Origin: Homoserinibacter sp. YIM 151385
GTDB lineage: Bacteria; Actinomycetota; Actinomycetes; Actinomycetales; Microbacteriaceae
Reading direction: 5' to 3'
Assembly (NCBI RefSeq): GCF_027912415.1
Contig: NZ_CP115175.1
Span: forward strand, 434,001 to 498,000
DNA length: 64,000 nt
Both the position numbers and the translations under genes were made by a program. The stretch's first letter is position 1. Each line of letters begins with the position of its first letter. This document shows, piece by piece, positions 17,607-26,709 of this stretch. The notes below the pieces were generated by a model. That model searched no databases, had not been told where the DNA came from, and saw only the letters and a list, made by a program, of their open reading frames with translations.

Positions 17607-18748
17607 TCTACGCCGACCACGCGGCCACCTCGCCGCCGCGACGCGAGGTGCTGGAGGCGATGTGGCCCGTGCTGGCGCAGCTGGCCGCGAACCCGTCGAG
17701 CGTGCACGAGCCGGGCCTCGCGGCGGCGGCGCTCCTCGAGGAGGCGCGCGCGGCGATCGCCGTGGAGCTGGGCGCCCGAGCCGCCGAGATCGTGCTGACG
17801 TCGGGCGGAACCGAGGCCGACAACCTCGCCGTGAAGGGCATCGTCCTGGCCTCGTCTCGCGGTCGGCATGTCGTGACGACGGCGGGGGAGCACGAGGCGG
17901 TGCTGGCCTCCGCCGACTACCTGGTCCGGCACCATGGCGCCGAGGTCACGGTCCTCGGGCTCGACTCGGACGGCCTCGTGGACGCGGGCGAGCTCGCGGC
18001 GGCGCTGCGTCCCGACACGGCGCTCGTGAGCGTGCACCACGCCAGCAACGAGCTCGGCACGGTGCAGCCGATGGCGGAGATCGCGCGGGCGGCGCGCGCG
18101 GCGGGCGTGCCCCTCCACTCGGATGCCGTGCAGTCGGCGGGCTGGCTCGGCCCGCGGCTGCGCGATCCGGGCGCGCTCGGCGCCGATGCGCTGAGCGTGT
18201 CGGGGCACAAGCTGGGCGCGCCCGCGGGCGTGGGCGTGCTCGCGATCCGCCAGGCGGTGCCGCTCGAGCCGCTCGTCCACGGGGGCGGTCAGGAGCGGGG
18301 GCGCCGATCCGGCACCGAGTCGGTCGCGGGTGCGGTGGCGATGGCGGCGGCGCTGCAGCTCGCGGGGCGGGAGCGCGCGTCCCGCGAGCCCTCGGTGCGC
18401 GCGGCACGCGACGCGCTCGTCGGCGGGGTCCGCGTGGCGCTCCCGGCGGCGCGGCTCACCGGTCATCCCGAGCGGCGCCTGCCCGACCACGCCTCGTTCG
18501 TGGTCCCCGGGGTCTCGGGCGAGGCGGTGCTGCTCGAGCTGGAGCGCGCCGGCGTCGTGGCCTCGAGCGGATCCGCCTGCGCCGCGGGGCGCGACGAGCC
18601 CTCGCCGGCGCTCCTCGCGATCGGCCTCGACGACGACGAGGCGAGATCGTCGATCCGCCTGACGCTCGGACGCGCCGCGGATGCCGCCCTCGGCGTCCGG
18701 CTCGCGCGCGAGCTCGCCGAGGCGGTCGCGCGGGTCAGCCCGCGCTGA
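17603..18748 (+). CDS. Cysteine desulfurase, NifS type, of the nad operon
   Basis: A 381-residue class V PLP enzyme starting IYADHAATSPP. It has the PLP lysine in SVSGHKLGAPAGVG (around residue 200), the GGGQERGRRSGTES loop and the active-site cysteine in SSGSACAAG (around residue 320). It mobilises sulfur from cysteine. Its place directly after nadA-nadC suggests it builds the NadA iron-sulfur cluster, the role given to nadS-like genes in other bacteria (inference by context). The GTG overlaps the nadC stop. The gene ends convergently with the LysR gene, overlapping it by 14 bp. Confidence 0.92.
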   Translation: MIYADHAATSPPRREVLEAMWPVLAQLAANPSSVHEPGLAAAALLEEARAAIAVELGARAAEIVLTSGGTEADNLAVKGIVLASSRGRHVVTTAGEHEAVLASADYLVRHHGAEVTVLGLDSDGLVDAGELAAALRPDTALVSVHHASNELGTVQPMAEIARAARAAGVPLHSDAVQSAGWLGPRLRDPGALGADALSVSGHKLGAPAGVGVLAIRQAVPLEPLVHGGGQERGRRSGTESVAGAVAMAAALQLAGRERASREPSVRAARDALVGGVRVALPAARLTGHPERRLPDHASFVVPGVSGEAVLLELERAGVVASSGSACAAGRDEPSPALLAIGLDDDEARSSIRLTLGRAADAALGVRLARELAEAVARVSPR

Positions 18749-19697
18749 CGCTCGCGCTCTCGAGCCCGAGCTCCCGGGTGTCGAGCGCCCGGATCGCGGC
18801 GAGGGCGGCCTGGATGCTGGGGACCCGGTCTGCACCCGTCTGCGTCACGACGCGGATGCTCCGATCGCTCGAGGGGCTCGTCGCGCGGATCGCCGCGCCC
18901 TCGGGCACGGGCGCCGTCGCGAGCGCGAGCCGGGGGAGGAGCGCGACGCCGAGACCGGCCGCGACGAGGTTGAGGACCGCGATCGCGTTGTCGGTCTCGA
19001 GGTGGATGTCGGGCTCCACGCCGACCGCCTCGCAGGCGGCGAGGAGGTGACCGCGGCACAGCGGGCACCCCGCGATCCAGCGCTCGTCGCCGAGTCGGGT
19101 GAGCGAGACGGGACCGCCGTCCCGGGCGAGGGGATGCGAGGCCGGCAGCGCGAGGACGACCGGCTCGGCCGAGAGCCGGGTCGTGGTGAGCATGGACTCC
19201 GCCTCGCGGTGCGGGTCGGCGCGGTCACCCGGGTAGGCGAAGGTGATCGCGAGGTCGACGGCGGCGTCGCGCAGCATCCCGAGCGCCTCGGGCGGCTCCG
19301 CCTCGACGTAGCCGACGCGGAGTCGCGGATGCCGCGCCCGGAGCTCGCGGAGGAGCCGCGGGACGAGGGTCGAGGAGGCCGTCGGGAACGCGGCGATGCG
19401 CACGGAGCCGGCGCGGAGGCCGACGAGCTCGGCGAGCTCGCCGCCCGCCGCGTCGAGCGCGGATCCGATCGCGTGGGCGTGGCGCGCGAGGACGAGGCCC
19501 GGCTCCGTGAGGCGGACGCCCCGGCCGGAGCGGAGGACGAGGGGCGTGCCGAGGCGCGTCTCGGCGCGGCGGAGGTGCTGGCTGATGGCCGGCTGGCTGT
19601 AGCCGAGCGCGCGGGCGGCGGCGCTGATGGAGCCGTGCTCGGCGATCGCCCGCACGATGCGGATGGAGTGCAGATCGAGCTCGGGCAGCGGATCCAT
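18735..19697 (-). CDS. LysR-family transcriptional regulator
   Basis: The 320-residue product has an N-terminal LysR HTH (LDLHSIRIVRAIAEHGSISAAARALGYSQPAISQHLRRAE) and a periplasmic-binding-like effector domain from about residue 95. The segment GCPLCRGHLLAACEA in the effector domain has two cysteines spaced CxxC, unusual for the family and a possible redox or metal site (inference). The -10 hexamer TAACAT (19704-19709 on the minus strand) lies 6 nt before the ATG, so the mRNA is probably leaderless. It is divergent from the aminotransferase gene, which is its most likely target. Confidence 0.92.
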   Translation of the reverse strand: MDPLPELDLHSIRIVRAIAEHGSISAAARALGYSQPAISQHLRRAETRLGTPLVLRSGRGVRLTEPGLVLARHAHAIGSALDAAGGELAELVGLRAGSVRIAAFPTASSTLVPRLLRELRARHPRLRVGYVEAEPPEALGMLRDAAVDLAITFAYPGDRADPHREAESMLTTTRLSAEPVVLALPASHPLARDGGPVSLTRLGDERWIAGCPLCRGHLLAACEAVGVEPDIHLETDNAIAVLNLVAAGLGVALLPRLALATAPVPEGAAIRATSPSSDRSIRVVTQTGADRVPSIQAALAAIRALDTRELGLESASVSAG

Positions 19698-19768
19698 AAG
19701 CGCATGTTATCGCCAGGATCACTCCTATGCCCTTGTTCGATGGGTCGTGGGGGAGGACCCTGGTCCGC

Positions 19769-20863
19769 ATGACGACGACGACCCAGCTCCCCGCCCCGAC
19801 GCCGTCCCTCGCCGCCGCGATCGGCGAGTTCGGCGACCCGCGCGGCTACCTCGCCGTCGCCTCCATCGGGCTGCCGCCCGCGAGCGCCGTCGAGGCCATG
19901 ACCGCCGATCTCGCCGCCTGGGCGCGCGCCGACCGCGATCCGCAGGGCTACGACCCGGTCATCGCGCGCACCCGGGAGCACTACGGCCGGCTCGTCGGCG
20001 TGCCCGTCGAGCGCATCGCGATCGGCTCGCAGACCTCCGTGCTCGCCTCGCTCGTGGCGACCTCCCTGCCCGACGGCGCCGAGGTCCTCGTCGTCGGCAG
20101 CGACTTCTCCTCGATCGTCTTCCCGTTCCAGCAGCGTGCGCTGGCGCCCGGGCACGGCATCCGCCTCCGCGAGACGAGCCTCGAGCGGCTCGCCGACGAT
20201 CTCGACGACCGCACCGACCTCGTCGTCTTCTCGCTCGTGCAGTCCGCGACCGGCGAGATCGCCGACGTCGACGCGATCCTCGAGGCCGCGGGGCGTCACG
20301 ACGTCCGCACCTTCTGCGACACGACGCAGGCCGCGGGCGTCCTCCCCGTCGACGCCGACCGCTTCGACGTGACCGTCTGCCACGCCTACAAGTGGCTGTG
20401 CTCGCCCCGCGGGGTCGCGTTCCTCACCGGATCCGAGCGGATGCTCGCCGAGCTGCGACCCGTGCAGGCCGGCTGGTACGCGGGCGACGAGGTCTGGCAG
20501 AGCTGCTACGGCCCCCGCCAGCACCTCTCGGCGGATGCGCGCCGCTTCGACGTCTCGCCGGCCTGGCAGGCGTGGGTCGGCGCCGAGCCGGCGATCCGGC
20601 TCCTCGCCGGACTCGACATGGCCGAGGTCCAGGGCCGTACGACCGCGCTCGGCGACGCCCTCTGCCGCGGTCTCGGCATCCCCGAGCAGCACCAGCCGAT
20701 CGTGACCTGGCCGGACGCGGACGGCGACGACCTCCGCGCGCTCGTCGCCGCGGGGGTCCGGGCATCCGGGCGCGCCGGGCGCCTGCGGGCCTCCTTCCAC
20801 CTCTGGAACGACGAGCGCGACGTCGAGCAGGTGCTCAGCGCCCTTCGCCGCCCCGCGGTCTAG
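19769..20863 (+). CDS. Class V aminotransferase-fold PLP enzyme
   Basis: A 364-residue PLP enzyme related to cysteine desulfurases and kynureninases. Visible features are IAIGSQTSVLASL near residue 80, the Asp of FCDTTQAAGVLPVD and the PLP lysine in CHAYKWLCSPRG at about residue 210. No catalytic cysteine of the desulfurase type is seen. The substrate is unknown. I start at ATG 19769 (MTTTTQLPAP); an in-frame ATG at 19727 would add 14 residues and would leave only 29 bp to the LysR start. It is divergently paired with the LysR gene. Confidence 0.75.
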   Translation: MTTTTQLPAPTPSLAAAIGEFGDPRGYLAVASIGLPPASAVEAMTADLAAWARADRDPQGYDPVIARTREHYGRLVGVPVERIAIGSQTSVLASLVATSLPDGAEVLVVGSDFSSIVFPFQQRALAPGHGIRLRETSLERLADDLDDRTDLVVFSLVQSATGEIADVDAILEAAGRHDVRTFCDTTQAAGVLPVDADRFDVTVCHAYKWLCSPRGVAFLTGSERMLAELRPVQAGWYAGDEVWQSCYGPRQHLSADARRFDVSPAWQAWVGAEPAIRLLAGLDMAEVQGRTTALGDALCRGLGIPEQHQPIVTWPDADGDDLRALVAAGVRASGRAGRLRASFHLWNDERDVEQVLSALRRPAV

Positions 20864-20903
20864 GCTCGGGAGGGTCCCCGATCCCGACCCGAGCGGAGCC
20901 AGC

Positions 20904-21668
20904 GTGAGCGCACCCGAGACCGCCCTCGAGATCCGCGGACTCCGCAAGGTCTTCGGGCAGACCGTCGCGGTCGACGGGATCGACCTGCGCGTCGAGGCGG
21001 GGAGCTTCACCGGGCTCGTCGGGCCCAACGGCGCGGGCAAGACCACGACGCTCTCCATGGCGACCGGGCTCGCGCGACCCGACGCGGGCGAGATCCGCAT
21101 CCACGGCGTCGACGTCTGGCGCGACCCGGTCGCCGCCAAGCGGCTCGTCGGCGTGCTCGCCGACGGCGTGCGGCTGTTCGACCGGCTCACCGGGCTCCAG
21201 CTGATCGTCTACTCGGGGCTCCTCTGCGGGATGGACCGCGAGGTCGCGACGGCACGGGCGCACGAGCTCATCGAGCTCCTCGACCTCCAGGGCGCGGGCG
21301 GCACCCTCGTCATCGACTACTCCGCCGGCATGACGAAGAAGATCGCCCTCGCGGCCGCGCTCGTGCACGCGCCCCGGCTGCTCGTGCTCGACGAGCCCTT
21401 CGAGTCCGTCGACCCGGTCTCGGCGGCGAACATCCGCGACATCCTCGAGGGCTTCGCCGGCTCCGGCGGCACCGTGATCGTCTCGAGCCACTCCATGGAC
21501 CTCGTGCAGCGGATGTGCGATCACGTCGCCGTCATCGCGCAGGGCCGGGTGCTCGCGGCCGGGACCACGGAGGAGGTGCGAGCCGGCAGCACCCTCGAGG
21601 AGCGCTTCGTCGAGCTCGTCGGCGGACGTCGCCACGGAGAGGGTCCCGCGTGGTTGCGACACTCCTGA
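20904..21668 (+). CDS. ABC transporter ATPase
   Basis: The 254-residue ABC domain has Walker A GPNGAGKTT near residue 40 and Walker B LLVLDEPFESVDPVS. The signature is degenerate, YSAGMTKK in place of LSGGQ, as in the CcmA-like ATPases of drug and lantibiotic exporters. It pairs with the permease at 21650, whose start lies inside its last codons. A -10-like TAGGCT overlaps the stop codon of the upstream gene (20861-20866), leaving a leader of about 30 nt with GCGGAG before the GTG start. Confidence 0.88.
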   Translation: MSAPETALEIRGLRKVFGQTVAVDGIDLRVEAGSFTGLVGPNGAGKTTTLSMATGLARPDAGEIRIHGVDVWRDPVAAKRLVGVLADGVRLFDRLTGLQLIVYSGLLCGMDREVATARAHELIELLDLQGAGGTLVIDYSAGMTKKIALAAALVHAPRLLVLDEPFESVDPVSAANIRDILEGFAGSGGTVIVSSHSMDLVQRMCDHVAVIAQGRVLAAGTTEEVRAGSTLEERFVELVGGRRHGEGPAWLRHS

Positions 21669-23221
21669 GGCTCCGCTTCCTGCTGCTGCGCAACCAGCTC
21701 GCAAAGCACCCGTGGCAGATCGTCGCCGTCGTGCTCGGCGGGCTCTACGGGCTCGGCGTCCTCGCGGGGGTCGTGGCGATCCTCATCGGGCTGTCGGCGG
21801 CGCCAATCGAGCTCGCGCGCACCGTCGCCGTCCTCGGCGGCAGCGCGGTCGTGCTCGGCTGGACGGTCCTGCCGGCGCTCACCTCCGGCATCGACCAGAC
21901 CGTCGACCCCGCCCGCCTCGCGCCCTTCCCGGTGCCGCTCGACCGGCTGCTGCTCGCGCTCGCCGTGAGCGGCATCCTCGGGATCCCGGGCGCCGTCACC
22001 CTCCTCGCCTCGGCCGCGACGGCGCTCACCTGGTGGCGGCAGCCGGGCATCGCGGTCGTCGCGCTGCTCTGCGGCGCGCTCGCCACGGTCACCGCGGTCC
22101 TCGGATCGCGGATGCTCGTCGCGCTCGCCTCGCGCATCGCGATCGGCCGGCGCGGGAGGGAGGCGCGCTCGACGCTCGTCCTCATCCCGCTGGTGCTCCT
22201 CGGACCGATCATCGTGGTCCTCACCGGCTGGATCCGCGAGATCGAGGACGTGCTGCCGCGCATCGCGGAGGTGCTCGCGTGGACGCCGTTCGGCGCGCTC
22301 TGGGCGATCCCCTCGGACCTCGCCGCGGGGCAGCCCGGGCGCGCGGCGGCCGGGCTCGCGATCGGGCTCGCCTGGCTCGCGCTCGTCATCGTGCTCTGGC
22401 GGTGGGGGCTCGCCCGCGCGCTCGAGCAGCCGCCGCAGGAGGCCCGCTCGGGCGCGGGGCGCGAAGGGTTGGGACTGCTCGGCCGCCTGCCGGGGACCCC
22501 GGCCGGCGCCGTCGCGGCCCGCGCGCTCATCTACTGGATCCGCGACCCGCGCTACGCCCAGTCGCTCGTCTCGGTGCCGCTCGTGCCGATCTTCGTGTTC
22601 GTCTACAGCGGCTTCGGCGACGACCTCACGCCGCTCGTCTGGGTCTCGCCGATCGTCGCGGTGCTGCTGGCCATGTCGATCTACACCGACGTCTCCTACG
22701 ACAGCAGCGCCTTCGCGCTGCACCTCCAGACCGGGCTCCGCGGCGTCGACGACCGTCTCGGCCGCGTGCTCGCCCTCGCGGCCTTCGCGGTCCCCGTGAC
22801 GCTCCTCCTCGCGGTCGGCAGCGTCGCCCTCTCCGGCTCCTGGTGGATGCTGCCGGGGCTCCTCGGGATCGTCACCGGCATCCTGCTCTCCGGCTTCGGC
22901 ATCTCGTCCATCGTCTCCGCCACGTGGGTGTTCTCGGTGCCCGCACCGGGGGAGAGCCCCTTCCGCTCGAAGCCGGGCGCCGGGTTCTCGCTCATGCTCT
23001 CGACCTTCGGCACCTGGGCCTCGGTCGCGCTCGCGACGCTGCCCGAGGTCGTCCTCGCGATCGTCGGCTTCGCGACGGGCAGCGTCGTGCTCGGCTGGAT
23101 CTCGCTCCTCGTGGGCCTCGTGCTCGGCGCCGTCGTCCTGGTGCTCGGGATCCGGCTCGGCGGCCGCATCCTCGATGCGCGGGCACCCGAGCTGCTGACC
23201 CGCCTGCGGTTGGAGCACTGA
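21650..23221 (+). CDS. ABC transporter permease, large membrane protein
   Basis: A 523-residue protein with about twelve hydrophobic segments, starting VVATLLRLRFLLLRNQLAKHPWQIV. The N-terminal block FLLLRNQLAKHPW is common at the start of actinobacterial ABC-2-like permeases. It would form the membrane part of an exporter with the 20904 ATPase. I start at GTG 21650, which overlaps the ATPase gene by 19 bp, because GAGAGGG lies just upstream and the frame further upstream is only antisense-like. The substrate is unknown. Confidence 0.85.
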   Translation: MVATLLRLRFLLLRNQLAKHPWQIVAVVLGGLYGLGVLAGVVAILIGLSAAPIELARTVAVLGGSAVVLGWTVLPALTSGIDQTVDPARLAPFPVPLDRLLLALAVSGILGIPGAVTLLASAATALTWWRQPGIAVVALLCGALATVTAVLGSRMLVALASRIAIGRRGREARSTLVLIPLVLLGPIIVVLTGWIREIEDVLPRIAEVLAWTPFGALWAIPSDLAAGQPGRAAAGLAIGLAWLALVIVLWRWGLARALEQPPQEARSGAGREGLGLLGRLPGTPAGAVAARALIYWIRDPRYAQSLVSVPLVPIFVFVYSGFGDDLTPLVWVSPIVAVLLAMSIYTDVSYDSSAFALHLQTGLRGVDDRLGRVLALAAFAVPVTLLLAVGSVALSGSWWMLPGLLGIVTGILLSGFGISSIVSATWVFSVPAPGESPFRSKPGAGFSLMLSTFGTWASVALATLPEVVLAIVGFATGSVVLGWISLLVGLVLGAVVLVLGIRLGGRILDARAPELLTRLRLEH

Positions 23222-23293
23222 AGCGCCGCTAGGCTGGGCACTTCGCACCCTCGACCGCGCAAGCCGGCGCGGCTGACCTCTGGAGTTACACAC

Positions 23294-24679
23294 GTGGCCT
23301 CGCCCAACCCGCTCGACTCGATCATCTCCCTCGCGAAGCGCCGCGGCTTCGTCTATCAGTCCGGCGAGATCTACGGCGGCAGCCGCAGCGCCTGGGACTA
23401 CGGCCCCCTCGGGACGGAGCTCAAGGAGAACATCAAGCGCCAGTGGTGGCGCTTCATGGTGCAGAGCCGCGAGGATATCGTCGGCCTCGACTCGGCCGTG
23501 ATCCTCCCGAAGAAGGTGTGGGAGGAATCGGGGCACGTCAAGGTCTTCTCCGACCCGCTCGTCGAGTGCCTCCAGTGCCACAAGCGCTACCGCGAGGACC
23601 ACCTCCTCGAGGAGTTCGAGGCGAAGAAGGGGCGCGCGCCTGAGAACGGCATGGCCGACATCGTGTGCGCCAGCTGCGGCACCCGCGGCAGGTGGACCGA
23701 GCCGCGCGCCTTCTCCGGCCTCCTCAAGACCTACCTCGGTCCCGTCGACGACGAGGCGGGCATGCACTACCTCCGCCCCGAGACCGCGCAGGGCATCTTC
23801 GTGAACTTCGCGAACGTCTCCGCCAGTGCGCGCATGAAGCCGCCGTTCGGCATCGCGCAGATCGGCAAGAGCTTCCGCAACGAGATCACGCCCGGCAACT
23901 TCATCTTCCGCACGCGCGAGTTCGAGCAGATGGAGATGGAGTTCTTCGTCGAGCCCGGCACCGACGAGACCTGGCACCAGTACTGGATCGACCAGTCGGA
24001 GGCCTGGTTCCTCGGCCTCGGCATCACGCCCGAGAACCTGCGCCAGTACGAGCACGCGCAGGAGAAGCTCTCGCACTACTCGAAGCGCACCGTCGACCTC
24101 GAGTACCGCTTCGGGTTCTCGGGTGGCGAGTGGGGCGAGCTCATGGGCGTCGCGAACCGCACCGACTTCGACCTGAAGACCCATTCCGAGGGCTCCGGCG
24201 TCGACCTCTCCTACTTCGACCAGACGAAGAACGAGCGGTGGATCCCGTACGTCATCGAGCCGGCCTTCGGCCTGACGCGGGCCCTCATGGCCTTCCTCAT
24301 CGACGCCTACCACGAGGACGAGGCGCCGAACACGAAGGGCGGCGTCGACAAGCGCACGGTGCTGCGGCTCGACCGTCGGCTCGCGCCCGTCAAGGCGGCC
24401 GTGCTGCCGCTGTCGCGCAACGAGCAGCTCTCGCCGGTCGCGAAGGAGCTCGCCGCGCGGCTGCGCCAGTCGTGGTCGATCGAGTTCGACGACGCGGGCG
24501 CGATCGGCCGCCGCTACCGTCGTCAGGACGAGATCGGCACCCCCTTCGCGGTGACGGTCGACTTCGACACGCTCGACGACAAGGCGGTGACGGTCCGCGA
24601 GCGCGACACCATGTCGCAGGAGCGCGTCTCCCTCGACCGCCTCGAGGGCTACCTGGCGGAGCGCCTCGTCGGCGCCTGA
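23294..24679 (+). CDS. glyS: Glycyl-tRNA synthetase, alpha2 (eukaryote-like) type
   Basis: The 461-residue class II synthetase begins [23 protein letters not shown]. It has motif 2 around [28 protein letters not shown], a zinc-binding insertion with CLQCHKRY and CASCGTRG, motif 3 near [12 protein letters not shown] and a C-terminal anticodon-binding domain. It charges tRNA-Gly. The GTG at 23294 has GGAG about nine bases upstream. A -10-like TAGGCT (23230-23235) gives a leader of about 50 nt; I see no T-box structure in it. Confidence 0.97.
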   Translation: MASPNPLDSIISLAKRRGFVYQSGEIYGGSRSAWDYGPLGTELKENIKRQWWRFMVQSREDIVGLDSAVILPKKVWEESGHVKVFSDPLVECLQCHKRYREDHLLEEFEAKKGRAPENGMADIVCASCGTRGRWTEPRAFSGLLKTYLGPVDDEAGMHYLRPETAQGIFVNFANVSASARMKPPFGIAQIGKSFRNEITPGNFIFRTREFEQMEMEFFVEPGTDETWHQYWIDQSEAWFLGLGITPENLRQYEHAQEKLSHYSKRTVDLEYRFGFSGGEWGELMGVANRTDFDLKTHSEGSGVDLSYFDQTKNERWIPYVIEPAFGLTRALMAFLIDAYHEDEAPNTKGGVDKRTVLRLDRRLAPVKAAVLPLSRNEQLSPVAKELAARLRQSWSIEFDDAGAIGRRYRRQDEIGTPFAVTVDFDTLDDKAVTVRERDTMSQERVSLDRLEGYLAERLVGA

Positions 24680-24767
24680 CCCGCCGCGCCGCGGATCCCG
24701 CGCTCCGCACCCCGCGCCGCGCCGGCCCCGCCCGTCCCGCTCCGCCGTGCCCCGTGCCCCGCGCCCC

Positions 24768-24854
24768 GTCGGAAACTCAGGACTCCTGGCGTTGTCGGCG
24801 AGCAGCTACCGGGCTGTGCCGAGTGATCCCGCTCCGGACTCCTGAGTTTCCGAC
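24768..24854. repeat. 87-bp palindromic repeat, copy 4
   Basis: Ends GTCGGAAACTCAGGACTC and GACTCCTGAGTTTCCGAC; the core has TCGGC/GCCGA with CAG/CTG inside. It lies 89 bp after the glyS stop. The rest of the 24680-24977 gap is GC-rich and I see no gene in it. Confidence 0.95.
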
Positions 24855-24977
24855 GGCCGCCCCGCCGCTCGGAGCATCGGCCCCTCGTCCACAGGGGCGG
24901 ATGCGGCGCTGGAGGGCACAGACCGCGGCGGCGCGGCACCTCGGCCGGCTCGAGTGCGGCACCCTCTCCGGGTGTCC

Positions 24978-25952
24978 ATGCTCTCGGAGGTCGCGGCCGC
25001 GAACGGCGGCTTCGCGACGAAGCGCCAGCTCGTCGCGGTCGGCGCGACCGACCGCATGCTCACCTGGGCGGTGCGGTCCGACGAGCTGGTGCGCGTCCGC
25101 AACGGCTGGTACACGATCCGTCCGGAGGCGGACCCGGCCGTCCGCGCGATCCGCGTCGGCGGACGGCTGACCGGGATCTCGGCGCTCGTCGAGCACGGTG
25201 CGTGGGCATGGCGGCGGCCGCGCCGTCTGCATGTCGCGGTCCGCGCGAACGCCGCACGACTGCGTCGGCAGCGTGATCGCCGCCGACGGCTGCGCCCTCG
25301 AGCGGACGCCGGCCTGCGCGTCCACTGGAGCGGACGCGATGACATCGCACCCGGCACCGCGTGGGCGGTCTCGATCCCCGACGCCCTCGTCCGCGTCGCG
25401 CTCGACGAACCGCTCGAGGATGCCGTCATCGCCTTCGACTGGGCGCTCCGATCCGGCCGGATCGACCGGATCGATCTCGAGCGGGTCCTCCTCGAGCTGC
25501 CGCTCGAGCTGCGGATGCTGGGGGATCTCGCCGACCATCGCTCCGACAGCATCCTCGAGTCCGCATCTCGGCTCAGGCTGCGCCGAGCCGGATACGCCGC
25601 GCGTCCGCAGGTCCAGGTCGACGGGCTCGCCTCACCCGTCGATCTGATGGTGGCGGGCATCGTCGCTCTCGAGACGGACGGCGTCGAGTCGCACCTCGGC
25701 CGGTTCGAGGAGGATCGCCGCAAGGACCTCGTGCTCACCGCCGCGGGGCATCACGCGATCCGGGCCACGTCCCGCCAGGTCAGGGAGGACTGGCCGTCCG
25801 TGCTCCGCGCCGTCACCGCGGCCCTCACCGCGCGGCTCGGTCCCGAGCAGGTCGCGGCCCTCCGCGCTGCCGACGTCGGAAACTCAGGCCTCCCGCGGGA
25901 TCGTCGCCGCATCCGCGCTCCCCGGAGGGGCCGACGCGCTCGACCCTCCTGA
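24978..25952 (+). CDS. AbiEi-like / DUF559 (Vsr-fold) domain protein
   Basis: A 324-residue protein. The N-terminus (MLSEVAAANGGFATKRQLVAVGATDRMLTWAVRSDELVRVRNGWY) is the winged-helix domain found in AbiEi-type antitoxins. The C-terminal part from about residue 180 looks like a DUF559 Vsr-endonuclease fold: LESASRLRLRRAGY, DLMVAGIVALETDG, then FEEDRRKDLVL. Function is unknown; no AbiEii toxin gene is adjacent. The start is uncertain (ATG 24978; GTG at 24972 or 24954 possible). The last 26 or so codons are read from palindromic repeat copy 5, whose right arm supplies the TGA stop. Confidence 0.7.
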   Translation: MLSEVAAANGGFATKRQLVAVGATDRMLTWAVRSDELVRVRNGWYTIRPEADPAVRAIRVGGRLTGISALVEHGAWAWRRPRRLHVAVRANAARLRRQRDRRRRLRPRADAGLRVHWSGRDDIAPGTAWAVSIPDALVRVALDEPLEDAVIAFDWALRSGRIDRIDLERVLLELPLELRMLGDLADHRSDSILESASRLRLRRAGYAARPQVQVDGLASPVDLMVAGIVALETDGVESHLGRFEEDRRKDLVLTAAGHHAIRATSRQVREDWPSVLRAVTAALTARLGPEQVAALRAADVGNSGLPRDRRRIRAPRRGRRARPS

Positions 25953-25961
25953 GTTTCCGAC
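25875..25961. repeat. 87-bp palindromic repeat, copy 5, overlapping a gene end
   Basis: Ends GTCGGAAACTCAGGCCTC and CCCTCCTGAGTTTCCGAC. It lies within the 3' end of the AbiEi/DUF559 gene: the left arm is translated as VGNSG and the TGA in the right arm (25950-25952) ends the frame. Confidence 0.95.
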
Positions 25962-26049
25962 CGGCGAACCGGGAGCGGACCGGGAACGGCGGGGGACGGG
26001 AACGCGTCCCAGCGGGAATAGCTCGACGCGGAGCCGGTTGCACTCCCGC

Positions 26050-26709
26050 GTGACGACATCCAGCGCCCCCATCAAGGTCGAGATCTGGTCGGATGTGCAG
26101 TGCCCCTGGTGCTACATCGGCAAGCGGAAGTTCGAGGCGGCCGTCGAGGCCTTCGACGGCGACGTCGACGTCGAGTACCGCTCCTTCGAGCTCGCCCCCG
26201 ACACCCCGGTCGACTTCGAGGGCACGGCGGCCGACTACCTCAGCCAGCGCAAGGGCCTCCCGGCGGATCAGGTGCAGACGATGCTGGACCGCGTGACCGG
26301 GATCGCCGCGCAGGTCGGCCTCGACTACCGTTTCGACGACGTGCACCAGACGAACACGGTGCTCGCGCATGAGGCTCTGCACTTCGCGAAGGCGCACGGC
26401 CTCCAGGTCGAGCTGAAGGAGCGCCTGCTCCTCGCCTACTTCACGGAGGGTCGTCACCTCGGCCGCGCGGAGGAGCTCGCGGACCTGGGCGCCGACGTCG
26501 GTCTCGATCGCGATGAGCTGCTCGCGGCGCTCGGCGACCACCGCCACCTCGCCGATGTGAAGGCCGATGTCGCGCAGGCGACCGCGTACGGCATCCAGGG
26601 CGTGCCGTTCTTCGTGTTCGACGGACGCCTCGGCGTCTCGGGGGCCCAGGAGACCGCGACCTTCGCCGACGTGCTCGCCAAGGTCCGGGACGATCGGGTG
26701 GAGGCGTGA
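26050..26709 (+). CDS. DsbA-family oxidoreductase, FrnE-like
   Basis: The 219-residue product has a thioredoxin fold with CPWC in SDVQCPWCYIGKRKFE near residue 20 and the cis-proline region GIQGVPFFVFDGRLGVSGAQ near residue 190, with a helical insertion between. FrnE-like proteins are cytoplasmic relatives of DsbA involved in disulfide or polyketide chemistry. No signal peptide is seen. I start at GTG 26050, which puts the first beta strand (IKVEIWSD) near residue 8; an upstream TTG at 26038 is less likely. A small Cys-containing ORF overlaps its stop. Confidence 0.9.
   Translation: MTTSSAPIKVEIWSDVQCPWCYIGKRKFEAAVEAFDGDVDVEYRSFELAPDTPVDFEGTAADYLSQRKGLPADQVQTMLDRVTGIAAQVGLDYRFDDVHQTNTVLAHEALHFAKAHGLQVELKERLLLAYFTEGRHLGRAEELADLGADVGLDRDELLAALGDHRHLADVKADVAQATAYGIQGVPFFVFDGRLGVSGAQETATFADVLAKVRDDRVEA

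Noticed and set aside
23222-23293. T-box riboswitch upstream of glyS
   Set aside because: The leader is only about 50 nt, too short for a T-box, and has neither the AGGGTGGNACCGCG motif nor a specifier hairpin.
21521-24313. Very long antisense open frames, such as 21521-24313 and 28294-31899 on the minus strand
   Set aside because: They mirror the GC-rich third positions of real genes on the other strand (ABC permease-glyS, dusB-dgt-dnaG). Their products are Arg/Gly/Ala/Asp-rich with no motif.
24978-26040. Complete AbiE toxin-antitoxin system
   Set aside because: Only the AbiEi-like winged helix is present, fused to a DUF559-like fold; no AbiEii nucleotidyltransferase gene is adjacent.
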